This document shows positions 21,691 through 32,441 of a DNA stretch of 64,000 nucleotides, one piece after another. Numbering within the stretch: the first letter of the stretch is position 1; the number at the start of each line of letters is the position of its first letter. The notes beneath the pieces were generated by a model. That model was not told the origin of the DNA. It searched no databases and saw nothing but the letters and a program-made list of their open reading frames with translations. A program made the translations under genes and the position numbers. This DNA is from Bremia lactucae (lineage: Eukaryota > Oomycota > Peronosporomycetes > Peronosporales > Peronosporaceae): the NCBI RefSeq assembly GCF_004359215.1, contig NC_090621.1, positions 2,886,109-2,950,108 on the forward strand. The letters are read 5' to 3'.

Positions 21691-22721
21691 GATGCGAGCA
21701 ACCTCAGCATCAGGAAAGTCACACACAATGTTTGTGTGCTAGTAGCAACCTGCATTTTCGCAATCGTTTGTAACTCGAAGAGCGAGGTTTCTAGCTCTTT
21801 AGATACGAGTGGATAATGAGTTCTAAACACTTAGCTACTTGTCGTCTCAAAACACGAAAACATTTTGAGATGGCAAAGCCATTTCAGGCGGTAGTCCTCC
21901 AGTTCCGCTATAAAAACTGCTTGTTTTAGCGTCTTTAGCTCTTAACGTAACCGGTAGGTATTTAGGGGATCTATCGATGAACACAGTTACCTGTGTTTTT
22001 CACCAATCGAATGACTTACAATTCAACTCACCAGGTATCGTGTATGTTGGGCATAAGTGTGAAGGTCACGCTTACTCTGCTCCAAATATTTAAGCTTTTG
22101 GGCACCTGGCGGCTCAAATATATGCCTAAGCCGGGTCTTAACGATCCCATACGACCCAAACACACATGAATCGTAAAGTTTGAGCAATACGCTCAAGATT
22201 CGGCACGCCTGTCAACGTTGGACATGCCAAACTCCACTTTCGTCGCATCGTTATCGATGCAGCAAGCTTCAATGCCATCCACTAATTCAACAACTGCCGC
22301 AAACTTAAAGATTTATAACGTAAAAATTTCAGGTCGACGCGAATGCGTCGGCCCTCTAGCAGCATGTAAATGCTAAAGTCTCAACAGTTTTGACTGTTGA
22401 GCAATCTGTTGACTTAACACCTCTGCCTGTTGTAAACTTTGCTGGGGAGGAAATTTGACTCTTTTCTGTACTCCGTCTAGTTCAAGTAGTAAGAACACGG
22501 CTATAGCTGCATTTAACTCGTCATTGTAAAAAAAACAAGGGGCGCTTAAGGTCTGCACATCTATAATAGAGCTCATACGACTGACTGCTTTCAATTCGAG
22601 GTCACTTTAGTGTGCAAAACTCTCATGCGTAGCGTGGAAGCCTTCATGAGAGAGTATTAGCCCTTATCTTGCTTATCCGACAAGGGTTGGCCGTTAAACG
22701 GAGCTACAAAACGTTTCCAGG
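21691..22721 (-). pseudogene. Gag of family A, inverted copy
   Basis: Minus-strand gag homologous to 7866-9060: the N-terminal part is at 22594-22373 (a Gln-rich helix, FPPQQSLQQAEVLSQQIAQQ), and the ELVDGIEA-like stretch is at about 22290-22230. It lacks the zinc-knuckle segment that remains in the plus-strand copy (8760-8985). It is the minus arm of an inverted duplication. Confidence 0.8.
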
Positions 22722-23390
22722 TGTTATGAGCCATTTTTGCTAGTAATTCTTTAGTCCTACTGATAACAGTGAAGGTGTGGTGTCTCCGAGTACTTCACGT
22801 AGACGACGTGCAGATAGAAGTTCTTAGTTTCTGAGCTAAGAAGGCTACTATAGGGAAAAATTATTACGGGGCACCTTTAACGATTACTAATCAGTACTAG
22901 TTAATCTTACACTGATTACAGTGAAGGTGAGGCGCCTCCAAGCTTCACGTATACAAAGATACAGAGAAGGGTCTCTTGTGAAGCCAAGGGTCTTTAGCTT
23001 CATAGGTCTAGAGTAAGGCTTTAGAATAGAGAAAAAAAACTGTACCAATATATCAATTCATCTACCGAACGACTTAATATCTACTATTGAAATTAGTCTA
23101 TAACTTACTAAAAATGACGCCCCCTCGCACACCGCACAATATGTCTTATAACGATTGGCAGGGTAGATTAGAGCTAAGTCAACCAATCAATAGAGGGAAT
23201 CTTTTGTTGCATCAATATTACCATATTTCTTAATATTGGAACTATTTAAGCTAAAGTTGATAAAGATAATAATTTTGTACTTCTTTATTTCCTCTCAAAG
23301 GAAATAATATTTATTGTTCCCCCTGAAGGAATAATACGTATTATATTTCTTTTAATGAATAGTACCTATGTAACGCGACACCCCGTTACA
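22722..23390 (-). repeat. Family A LTR with nested tail, inverted copy
   Basis: The complete LTR is 22861-23390 (ends TTATTACGGGGCAC and GACACCCCGTTACA on the plus strand). 22722-22860 is the same diverged duplicate of the LTR end seen at 7613-7755. The purine run (in reverse complement TCACTCTCCTT) follows at 23391. It mirrors 7077-7755. Confidence 0.82.
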
Positions 23391-23534
23391 TCACTCTCCT
23401 TAACCAACAGTTGCTACAGTTACTGATGTAGGGTGACAGGAAAGATTATTTTGTTTCTCTCTGGATTTTTCATGATTGGCTTTTGATCAGAATACCAAAT
23501 TTTTTTGTATCGGTTGATTTTAACAGAAACCAAC

Positions 23535-23937
23535 ATGGCGAAAAACAAGTCTGTTCGTTTGGCCAGTGAGGCCGCAAAGCTGGCAGCTGCGCCGATCAGT
23601 GCAGATGTTAGTAATGCAGATTTTTCAGTAGACGCTAATGCGTCTCTTGCGGGGGAAAAGCTACATCCTATTTGCATTGGATATGACTTCAATATGTCAT
23701 CTGTTGTTGATATTGCAGGTGACTGGGCCAAGTCACCGGTATCTCCCGACTCAGTATTTACTGTGAAGGCCGCCGAATCACCCGGGGCCGAGTCCGAAAC
23801 CTTTAAGTTCTAGTGTGACGACTGGAGGGGTGATGATGAGGTTGTTCGACTTGTCCTCTTTGGTGAGCAGTTATCATCAGATGACTCTGTGGGAAATGAT
23901 CACTCTGGTGACGTTCGTATGCGCCAGGAACTAACAC
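23535..23937 (+). CDS. Antisense ORF of family A, copy ii (truncated)
   Basis: This is the best preserved start of the antisense ORF: MAKNKSVRLASEAAKLAAAP, then SVDANASLAGEKLHP, VVDIAGDWAKSPVSPDSVF and AAESPGAESETFKF. It is uninterrupted from 23535 to the stop at 23813. Related sequence continues to 23937 in other frames before a LINE begins. The ATG lies 145 bp from the LTR end. No signal peptide, membrane segment or known domain is visible. Confidence 0.6.
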
Positions 23938-23959
23938 TAAACAGTGCAGGGACATCACT

Positions 23960-26830
23960 GACTCATTGTCCAGTCATGATACCGATGAATCTTGGTAGAT
24001 TACGCAAGTAAGCAACCCGGTTCAATTGCTCGATATACGAGTGCTGGAAAGTTGTAGAGAAGATCGAGGCAGAATGAACCAAAGTGCCATCTCTTTGCCA
24101 TTGATTGGGTTGCCATGTCGAGCTGTGCCATGAACCGCATGGTTTCACTTTGGCTTACCGTCCAAGACATTATGTCATGCAGGTAATTCGTGCCTAGTGC
24201 AAAAATCAGCACCGTTCAAATCATAGGTTGTACCTCTGCGGTCCTGGAGCCATGACGTATCCGTCAACGTGGCGTGTTCAATCCACCTGTGGTCGAAGCT
24301 CCCCGAAGACGCTACTTCAGCCCTCATTCTTATGCGGAAGTTGTTATCAATGACCCGCCGAACATCAATAGTAACACTTCCGTCGGTGTTATAGTCGACC
24401 TCGGCTTTCGAAGTATATGCGACGGCCCTTCGACAGACTTCCTTGACTTCACCTTGGCGCGCATGCTGAGCCGTCGAAAGGCCAACAATTTCCGAAACGG
24501 TGCCATAGAGTCGCTCGATTTCTTGGGTGCTTGTCTGCACTCCAACAAGGCATGATGTATGGTGGATCAGACGCTGCAGATCCCCATAAGCAGTCTCTAA
24601 TCAGTAAGTCTCGTGAAGATGATGTAGCTGCCCATTGACCAACTGCTGTAGCAGCCATAGTCATCAATTTCGTTGGAATGCATGGCACCGCAAGGCCGCC
24701 CTGTTCTATCGGGAGTGAAGCCATCTCGGAAGGGACCCAAGGTCTACACCGCTTACCATCCGGACACCTCAAACAAAGTCCTTAACCAAATTCGTCAACC
24801 AGGTGACCATGGCAGCAGGAGGCCAGCAGTGCCGAGCTAGGAAAAGTATTTTGGACACCGCTATGGCGCTAGCAAGGCGATCTCATTGTTCCATCGTGTG
24901 GGTCTTCTCCCTGTCTAGCACAAGCCGGCTCCAAAGAGATCATAAGCATTTATTCCAATTTTCCGCCACCACCTCCTGCCAGCCCATCATTACACCGAAA
25001 TATCGGCAAGATTCGCTTAAAATTAGGAGTGTTAAACCACAAGTGATCAGAGGCATTGCTGACCCGCGAGGGTCCAGAGCAATGTTCATTGACTTTGAGC
25101 GGTTTATAAGCAGGCCGGAGACGCTAGCAAAATCATCAAAAATTGTTTCAACCTGCGTAAATGTAGCTCGATCGCGCAGGTAGACGGCCGTGTCATCAGC
25201 GTATCCCGAAAGTTTGGATTCTGCGATCCGCTCGCCAGATTTAAATGGCACCCCACGAATGTCCGTTCTCTCTTGGACCACGCGATAAACACTATCGAGG
25301 GCGAGGATAAAGAGAAGTGGCGCAAGTAGGTACCCTTGCCGAATCCCACAGTTGAATTCTTGTCGACGAGATCGGTATACATTCACAATAAATCGACACG
25401 TTGTGCCGCGATGTAATGACTTTACTATCGAAACAAACCGAGACTAAAATCCAAGCCACATCAATGCGGAAAGTAGATAAGGACGTTGCAGCGTGTCGTA
25501 AGCTTTTGCAAAGTTGAGAAGCAAAACAATGGCTCCGGGAAGATCACTGTCTGCCCTTGCTGCTTTGCGTACCGCCTTAAATATATCCAGCGCTGTGTGG
25601 ATCGTACGCTGCGGGATGAATCCAACTTGGGCTGGCGAGACGATTTGCGACAGCAGAGGCCACACTCGAAACGACAGCGTCTTGGTAAATAACTTGTAAT
25701 CGCTTTCAAGTACCGCGATCGGACTATGATCTTGTGGCAAGGCAGACGCCGCAATTTTCCATAGGCACTGGATGTTTGCTTCTCCAAAAGACGCCGGCAG
25801 CACGGTACACTCCAGCCACCGGGTATACAGTGCTGCTAAAATAGGTGCGAGCTCGGCTGCGTAGTCTCGGTAAAAGGTGTCATTGAGTTCGTCCGGCCCC
25901 GCAGCTTCTCGCGTGTAAGTCTCTCAAGGCCGCACTTATATCTTTTGTAGAAATTGAAGATGTTACAATAAAATCAGCAACTTGGTCCAACGGGGCTGCT
26001 CTGTCCAGAAACGCGGCTGCTTCCTCGGGACATGCAAAATAGTGATTCATAATCTGTCCCCAGCCATTTGGTATTTCATCAGCCAATTCCTGTTACCGAT
26101 TTGACCCAAGCTGAGCTTTGCCACCCAGGAACCCGATAGTGTTGTCCTGATATTTACTGACACCCGGGCGTAGAAGCGACGTAATGTCTCTCGAAAGAAG
26201 GTGTGCTGAACAAGCAGTCACTTCTTCTTGGTCCTCTGCCATAGTCGCCGACACTCCAATACTTTTTCTACGAAGGTCCACCGGTAAATCGATGGGGCTA
26301 GAGTGATCTCGTCTTTGTTATCCACGGACCTGAGAAGCCTCAGATCCAAGAGAGCTGCTCCAAGCCGAAGCTATCCCCGACGCAGCCACTGCCTATAACT
26401 TTTCATCAAACCTTGACGCGCCTGCTTGATTGTTGCCAGCAGAATCTTAAGAAGACTGATCTTTCAAGTGTCCTACTAATCTGCAAGTCGTCGGGCCGTG
26501 AGACAGTCTGACGTATATACCGAAGCTGTATCGTCCACTTGCCGCTGGGCCAGTTCAATGGCAGCAATAATTTTGCTAATCGTGGCCGCTTGTGCGCATC
26601 CAGGAACCGGATCCACGCGCGCTGGCTTTTGGGCGCGCACTATGTGACGCGGCACCCCAATCCTGGCACTTATGCCATTGTGATCAGCTGCAGGACCAGG
26701 AACCAAAAATTCGACGTCTCGAATCCAGTCCGAAAGTATATCACTGGCATTACTAACGATCGAGACGGGAGCTGGCCAATTCACCGCCTGGCAATGTGTA
26801 AAAATAAGTATGTGCCATCGCATCAAAATG
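23960..26830 (-). mobile_element. Non-LTR retrotransposon (LINE-1 piece), minus strand
   Basis: In minus-strand order: endonuclease C-terminus (26826-26476; ADHNGISARIG holds the SDHN-like motif), a connection region (26281-25880), reverse transcriptase (25803-24940) and a C-terminal region (24772-24000, GGLAVPCIPTKLMTMAAT). The 5' part (ORF1 and most of the endonuclease) is missing. The left border meets the family A antisense ORF. Stops and shifts indicate a dead copy. The order endonuclease-RT is that of APE-type LINEs. Confidence 0.88.
24940..25803 (-). pseudogene. LINE reverse transcriptase
   Basis: The RT blocks are readable: SPIAVLESDYKLFTKTLSFR (about 25720-25660), SPAQVGFIPQRTIHTALD, LLLNFAKAYDTLQRPYLLSA (first catalytic Asp replaced by Asn). 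After a frameshift near 25400 come GIRQGYLLAPLLFILALDSV and GYADDTAVYL (about 25215-25185), the second catalytic pair. The enzyme performs target-primed reverse transcription. The Asp-to-Asn change and the frameshift make it inactive. Confidence 0.92.
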
Positions 26831-26839
26831 CGCTATAGC

Positions 26840-28627
26840 CCGTTCATCATCCGCTTGCTCCATGTCATCACCTGCTGAGATGGCGTAAAAGAACAGGGAG
26901 ATGAGTCGCGCGACCTTTGCGCGCTTGATGTCTTCTCATGTTCGCCAAAAACGTGACATACCTCCTGCTGCCCCCGCGCTGCCTCCGGCACCGGAGCCGG
27001 CTGAGGTAGGTCCTCCCAATCAAATTCGGGTGGAGATGCCTCCTCCGCGCACACCGATCACACACGGGCAATCCTCTCGAGATTTCGATGTTACTATGGC
27101 GGAAAGCACGGTTACCTTTGGAAACACTATGTCTATAGGTGATCTGGATGGAGGATCGGTAACTGCACCACCCTGCGCCGCTAGTGTTCCCATCCCTGAG
27201 GAGCTGGCTAAGACAATCGAAGAAGAGCTCAAGGCCTCGGCAGGCCGACTAACCGACCCAACGCAAGGTCCGTATGCTCCGCAGTCACGTCATATCCCCT
27301 GCCGGGCTGCCCAAAAAAAACAGATGCTGGTACGAACTCCGATGGATCACTTACGCACTCTTGATGCTCACGAACAGACACTACGCGCGAAGATTCCGGA
27401 GACTGCGTCTGCTGCGGTAGCAGCTGCAGCCGTTCCGAAGCGTACGAAACAAATTGCTGCAAACACAACTGCAATTCGGGCATGGGTCATTCAGCAAAAA
27501 GCAGTGGCTGCACTGTCGTCTCAGTTGACTCCAAGGGTCAAACGGCGTGGGTCAACGCATGCGCGTTGGACCTCGCAACACTGGTCAGTGGTAAATCGAA
27601 CCCGGTTGCTTATCTTGCCTCAATGCAGGGAGATACCCTGCGAGCTTTTAGCTATGCCATTTACAGCGAAACCCAATGGGCGGTGATCCGTCGACACACT
27701 ACTCACGCGGATGCAAAAATTCGAGCAATGTGCACGGGGTGGGCTGCAACGGCTAATGGACAAGCTGAACAAATGCGATGGAAAACGGTCGACAACATTC
27801 ACCGGTGGCGGCGCTCTCAGTAAACTACAGCCAGAGTTATTGTGTCCGACTGTCGGCGAACCGCTTGATGACTTGGATCATTGGGGAGTCCCTAGTGTGC
27901 TGTGTGTGATGCTTCTCAAGCTCGCACCCGTCGAGGACGAGGCAAAGGTAGTTATCTTAGAGACCAAGGCTGCGCTGTGTCACTAGCTTAAAGAGGTGCG
28001 CGCGGCAGTCTCCAGCAAACCATCCAACTGGCACCCGACGATTGACCTCATCGCATGTGATGGTCAAATGCTGGGACCTCAGTACTGAGGGCACCTCGGC
28101 TGGGATAGAGGGTGTCTCGTCACGAGATATACCCTGGTGCCATCGACGACTGCTATCACCGGACCCGTGGGAGCCTCGCGGTAACAGCATCTGTCTACAA
28201 TCGCAAAATGTTGCAGGATTTCTCGAGCATCCGGAACGATGCGCCGACTGATTCGGCCATTTCCGGCAGCGAGAGGGTTATAAAGCCATTGTTCTCGTTC
28301 TTCTTTAAGAAACCCGGGTTGCGATTGGAGAGTCTGCCGCCATGGATAAATTATACAGCAAGACCTGAGGATTAATGAATACGCCCGGCCGCACGAAAGT
28401 GTTCGGAATCATAAATTCCGCGAGGTGGAGTGGCAAGGCTCTTAAACCCGTACTCCTCAGTTACTACAATGGATTTGTGGCAAGAGGACGACTGGACATC
28501 TCACTGGATGGCTGTTCAAATTAATCTCAGGGGCGACACAATACTGATGGTCAACGTTTTTGCTCCAAGTGAGAAGAATCAACGGGGGAATCTTTCGAGA
28601 TGCTTCGGGATCAACTACAGGGATACG
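26840..28627 (+). mobile_element. LINE piece 2, plus strand, runs into gap
   Basis: The ORF1-like protein starts at 26901 (Pro-rich, see separate entry), and degenerate sequence follows to about 28200. The endonuclease start or core is at 28430-28620, with LLNPYSSVTTMDLWQE and HWMAVQINLRGDTILMVNVF. The reading enters the N-run at 28628. It is arranged head to head with the minus-strand LINE piece (start points within about 70 bp). Confidence 0.75.
26901..27686 (+). CDS. LINE ORF1-like protein
   Basis: A 261-codon open frame, the longest uninterrupted LINE ORF here. It begins MSRATFARLMSSHVRQKRDI, then has a Pro/Ala-rich stretch (PPAAPALPPAPEPAEVGPP), a middle with EELAKTIEEELKASAG, and an Ala-rich helix around codons 165-195. 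No zinc knuckle is visible within it. Its identity as ORF1 is inferred from its position upstream of an endonuclease on the same strand. The last 60 codons may be out of the original frame. Confidence 0.5.
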   Translation: MSRATFARLMSSHVRQKRDIPPAAPALPPAPEPAEVGPPNQIRVEMPPPRTPITHGQSSRDFDVTMAESTVTFGNTMSIGDLDGGSVTAPPCAASVPIPEELAKTIEEELKASAGRLTDPTQGPYAPQSRHIPCRAAQKKQMLVRTPMDHLRTLDAHEQTLRAKIPETASAAVAAAAVPKRTKQIAANTTAIRAWVIQQKAVAALSSQLTPRVKRRGSTHARWTSQHWSVVNRTRLLILPQCREIPCELLAMPFTAKPNGR

Positions 28628-29200
28628 NNNNNNNNNNNNNNNNNNNNNNNNNNNNNNNNNNNNNNNNNNNNNNNNNNNNNNNNNNNNNNNNNNNNNNNNN
28701 NNNNNNNNNNNNNNNNNNNNNNNNNNNNNNNNNNNNNNNNNNNNNNNNNNNNNNNNNNNNNNNNNNNNNNNNNNNNNNNNNNNNNNNNNNNNNNNNNNNN
28801 NNNNNNNNNNNNNNNNNNNNNNNNNNNNNNNNNNNNNNNNNNNNNNNNNNNNNNNNNNNNNNNNNNNNNNNNNNNNNNNNNNNNNNNNNNNNNNNNNNNN
28901 NNNNNNNNNNNNNNNNNNNNNNNNNNNNNNNNNNNNNNNNNNNNNNNNNNNNNNNNNNNNNNNNNNNNNNNNNNNNNNNNNNNNNNNNNNNNNNNNNNNN
29001 NNNNNNNNNNNNNNNNNNNNNNNNNNNNNNNNNNNNNNNNNNNNNNNNNNNNNNNNNNNNNNNNNNNNNNNNNNNNNNNNNNNNNNNNNNNNNNNNNNNN
29101 NNNNNNNNNNNNNNNNNNNNNNNNNNNNNNNNNNNNNNNNNNNNNNNNNNNNNNNNNNNNNNNNNNNNNNNNNNNNNNNNNNNNNNNNNNNNNNNNNNNN
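28628..29200. other. Assembly gap (573 N)
   Basis: Run of N between two LINE pieces of opposite orientation. Open frames that appear to cross it have no meaning. Confidence 1.
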
Positions 29201-30606
29201 CTGCTTGTGGAGATGCCTCAACGACATGGTGGTCCCCGCCCATATAGTTCTCTAGTTCACGAAGCGTCCGTGTGCGCTCTTCGTTGGACCTGAAAGAAGT
29301 GGAGCGATTTGGCTTGGATTGCACCGCAGCCTGTTTGCCGTGCGGTGGAACCGTTGCCTTGGTGGCATGGAGGGAGTTCTTGATCGTGGAGCTGTGCTTG
29401 GCGTAAGGTGCCGAAACCGTTTGAGGAGACTTGCCAGGTCCCGCTGCAGTGAACGACTGCGGCTGTCGGGGCGACGACACATTGTGACTTACCGTAGGAA
29501 CAGATTGAGCCATCGTGGTACGCGACTCCCGCTTTTTCTTACGTGCTCCTGGATCAAACCATGTATCGGTAGACGGACTAGCGGTACGAGGAGAAGTCGC
29601 ACCCGATTTCGGGCCGCCAGCAAGTGTTGAAGCCGCAGTATCTCCCGATTGCCAAGCCTAGAGTGGTGCCTGCGTAACCTTTGTCAACAGGGGGTTCTTG
29701 TCTTCATCCGTCTTTAGCTGCTCCGTCGTTGCAGCCAAAGTATTCGCCAATTTGGTAACGTGCCGCAGTCGGTCGGCGACGTCGAGGTGAGTAAAAAATC
29801 ATCCCGCTACGGGTTGAGACGCCAGTAGAAAACACGCGGTGATGCTCTTCATGAAAACTGCCTTTGCGCCCACTACACTTGGCACTCGTGTGATAAGGCG
29901 AATAGCATAATAGAACAGGGAATGCGTTGAAAGTGTCAAAATGGTGCAGAAAGAGCTCCGTCCCTGCAGTCGATATATGCATAACCGGCATAAGTTGGTC
30001 AGGGCATGTCATCGTATCGAAAGTCGCAACAAAAAAGTTGGAATCATACGCCTCCGATCCGTGTGAGCACCCACGAGATACCGAAGTTACGGCACAGGAC
30101 ACACTGGACTCCAGTTTTGCTTTAACCGTGCTAGCCGCCACTCCATTCACTAAAACCCTGACTTGATAGTGAAAAGTATTGCGACCTGCTGCCATAGCTG
30201 GTACCGAGGCAGAAGTTGTGCCTTCGCGCTCCAGGATGTTGGGACACAAAAGTTGAAGGCGCTTCCCGCTAGACAAAATCGACTTAGCATGCCAACTCTT
30301 AACAGCCGCCTAATCTGGCAAGCTGAAAATTTGTGGCCTCGTGTCTGCATCTTAACTTGTCCACTTGGCCCCTTTGACCAATTTCCGACTTAGGACGTCC
30401 AGGTCCCTTCTCCTCTCACTGCGCTCCAATAGTTGGAGAAGTAAGGTCTTCTCCGCGATGTACTTGGGCATGCGCACATACGGAGGCACAATCGCAATAA
30501 CCTTTCCGTCCAGGTTTGCTTCGACGAAATGAAGCATCACAACCCGCGTAGCACCCGAATGCGTACACACTAAAACCGGCAGCGATGAGTGAACGATACC
30601 ACCCAT
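29201..30606 (-). mobile_element. LINE piece 3, ORF1 region, minus strand
   Basis: Minus-strand readings 30606-30352 and 30276-29704, and 29513 down to the gap, fit one decayed ORF1. It has a globular N-part (LEREGTTSASVPAMAAGRNT), a C-terminal degenerate knuckle (LLCYSPYHTSAKCSGRKG, about 29890-29840; first Cys lost), and a Lys/Ser/Pro-rich tail (29513-29230). ORF1 proteins of such LINEs bind element RNA. The downstream endonuclease would lie in or beyond the gap. Confidence 0.6.
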
Positions 30607-30749
30607 GAGCCATGCCGCCAGCGCTTCTTCTCTAGTGGTATCATCTGGCGCAGATCATCGTCCATTTATTTGATCCACGCCCACGCAGCTGTACGAACCA
30701 ACACTTCACTGCGATCGTGAGAGGTCCCGTTGCAAATGCCGGAGGCGCC

Positions 30750-30985
30750 CCTTACACCAGTAGATGCGCCTCTACTCAGCGGGCCGTCGACAGCACCAGT
30801 AGGTGCCCATTTACTCGGTAAATACGCTCCAGCACCGTTGAATTTGCCGCTACTCGGCGAGTGCGCCGTGACTAGGCGAATTCACGCCATCACCGTGAAG
30901 TGCGCCGTGACTCAGCAATTCATCGACAGCACCGTTAGGAGTGCCTCTACTTGGCGAGCATAGGACGTCACCGCTTGGTGTACAA
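30750..30985. repeat. Degenerate minisatellite, unit about 39-42 bp
   Basis: Five to six imperfect units with the recurring phrases AGCACCGTT or AGCACCAGTAGGTGCC and CTACTCGGCGAGTGCGCC. Spacing is about 39-42 bp with one longer unit. Both strands stay mostly open through it because the unit is near a multiple of three. No host gene can be attached. Confidence 0.6.
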
Positions 30986-31445
30986 GGAGCCGACATATAT
31001 GCGCTAGCTCCATTAATGAAATGCTCAGATGTATGCTCGCATGTGCTAACGAGGGTACACGAAGAGAGATTTACCCCGCCATTGAAATTGCGAGCGCCGG
31101 ATTTGGTCACCACATCCGCGATTGAACTTCGGCCATCCGACACCTAAAATACGGCGCTCGGCCCGCTTGCGGCCTCGCGTCGCATTGGTGCGCCCGCTCC
31201 TCCACCGATGACCGTTCCCCGCTCCACGGGATTATCCGGCACGTATGCTCCTTGTACGCACGCACCGGACGCCCCTATCGGTATGACGGCTCCTGACCTG
31301 CATCTCTCTGTCTGTCGCAGAGCTCATGGTTTGCACTCTTCCCCGTACCACGTTGTTCGTTCGCGTACTTAAGCGCAAATCTGGAAGTTGATTGCCACAA
31401 CGAGAGCATTGACGATGTTCTGCTCGCCCACTGCCGTGCATCCAC
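30986..31445. other. No recognisable gene
   Basis: GC-rich compared with the following LTR. Short open frames on both strands show no motif. Confidence 0.4.
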
Positions 31446-31877
31446 TGTAACGGGATATATCGTTACTTGAAATTAACAATAAAAGGTTGTTAATAAATAT
31501 ATTATCTAAAGGGTAGATACTATTTAGAGAGTATTACTTTTCATGGTAATATTCTAAAAGCTTATCCATTGGTAGATATAGACCATTATATCAACTTTTT
31601 CCGCGGTCCAGACAGCGCTGGACGCGCTCAAAGCAAAAGACAGATAAGACTTTTATTACATGTTTTGTATTAGTTTCTAATTAAGTTATTTATAAGTAGA
31701 TAGAACAGAAGAAATAAATAATAGTAATACAGTTTTTATTTAACCTCTTCAAAGCAAGTGTTTTAAAGAGAAGACTTCCTCTGCATGTACTAGTGTACGT
31801 GAAGTAACGTGTGGCACCACTTGCACTGATGCAGTGCGAAGTGGACTTGTACTGAAGGAGTACAAGTCAGTAGTGTA
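31446..31877 (+). repeat. Family E LTR, left copy, truncated
   Basis: Begins TGTAACGGGATATATCGTTAC and matches, in reverse complement, the LTR at 32000-32441, sharing GAAATTAACA, TATTATCTAAAG and GAAGACTTCCTCTGCA phrases. It ends at GTAGTG, about 10 bases short of the full end. AT-rich. Confidence 0.8.
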
Positions 31878-31999
31878 CGTTAAATCGACCGGATGCATCG
31901 CTATAATTTCTTCTGGAATTATTGTTCTTAACGTAAAAGTGGCGCTACTTAAAGGAGAGCGATAAGCCGACAAGTTGATACTCAGCAACAGGCCAACAG

Positions 32000-32441
32000 T
32001 GTAACGGGGCACTACGACTTGTATTGCTTCAGTACAAGTACACTTGCACTGCTACAGTTGCGAATGGTGCCTTACGTCACTTCGCGTACACTAGTACGTG
32101 CAGAGGAAGTCTTCTCTTTAAAACACTTGCTTTAAAGAGGGTTAAATAAAAATTGTATAAATATAATTAAGTTTCTCTTCTTTTTATTTGTTAATGCTAA
32201 CTTAATTATTAACTAATTCTATACATGCAATTGAAATATTACTTGTCTGTCTCTCTTTGTTTACGTTTACAGCTGATTAGTCTGCCGGATAAATAGATAT
32301 AATGGCTTATACGTATTTATGGATAAGATTTCCGAGCATTACTATATAAAGTAATATTCTCCAAATATTATCTATCTTTAGATAATATAATAATTAGCAA
32401 CCTTTAAGTGTTAATTTCATGTAACGATACACCCCGTTACA
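32000..32441 (-). repeat. Family E LTR, right copy, complete
   Basis: On the plus strand it runs from TGTAACGGGGCACTACG to TACACCCCGTTACA, 442 bp, with inverted TGTAAC/GTTACA ends. It is opposite in orientation to the left copy and separated from it by 122 bp (31878-31999) that contain a purine run AAAGGAGAG. No internal coding domains of this family are present in the window. Confidence 0.8.

Noticed and set aside
28430..29513. Long open frames spanning the N-run at 28628-29200
   Set aside because: They exist only because N codons carry no stops.
30730..31147. Repetitive protein encoded by the minisatellite
   Set aside because: Units stay open on both strands and no start, signal peptide or intact repeat protein is evident.
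31446..32441. MITE with long inverted repeats
   Set aside because: Each arm has TG...CA LTR-like ends and lengths similar to LTRs, and the right copy is complete by itself.
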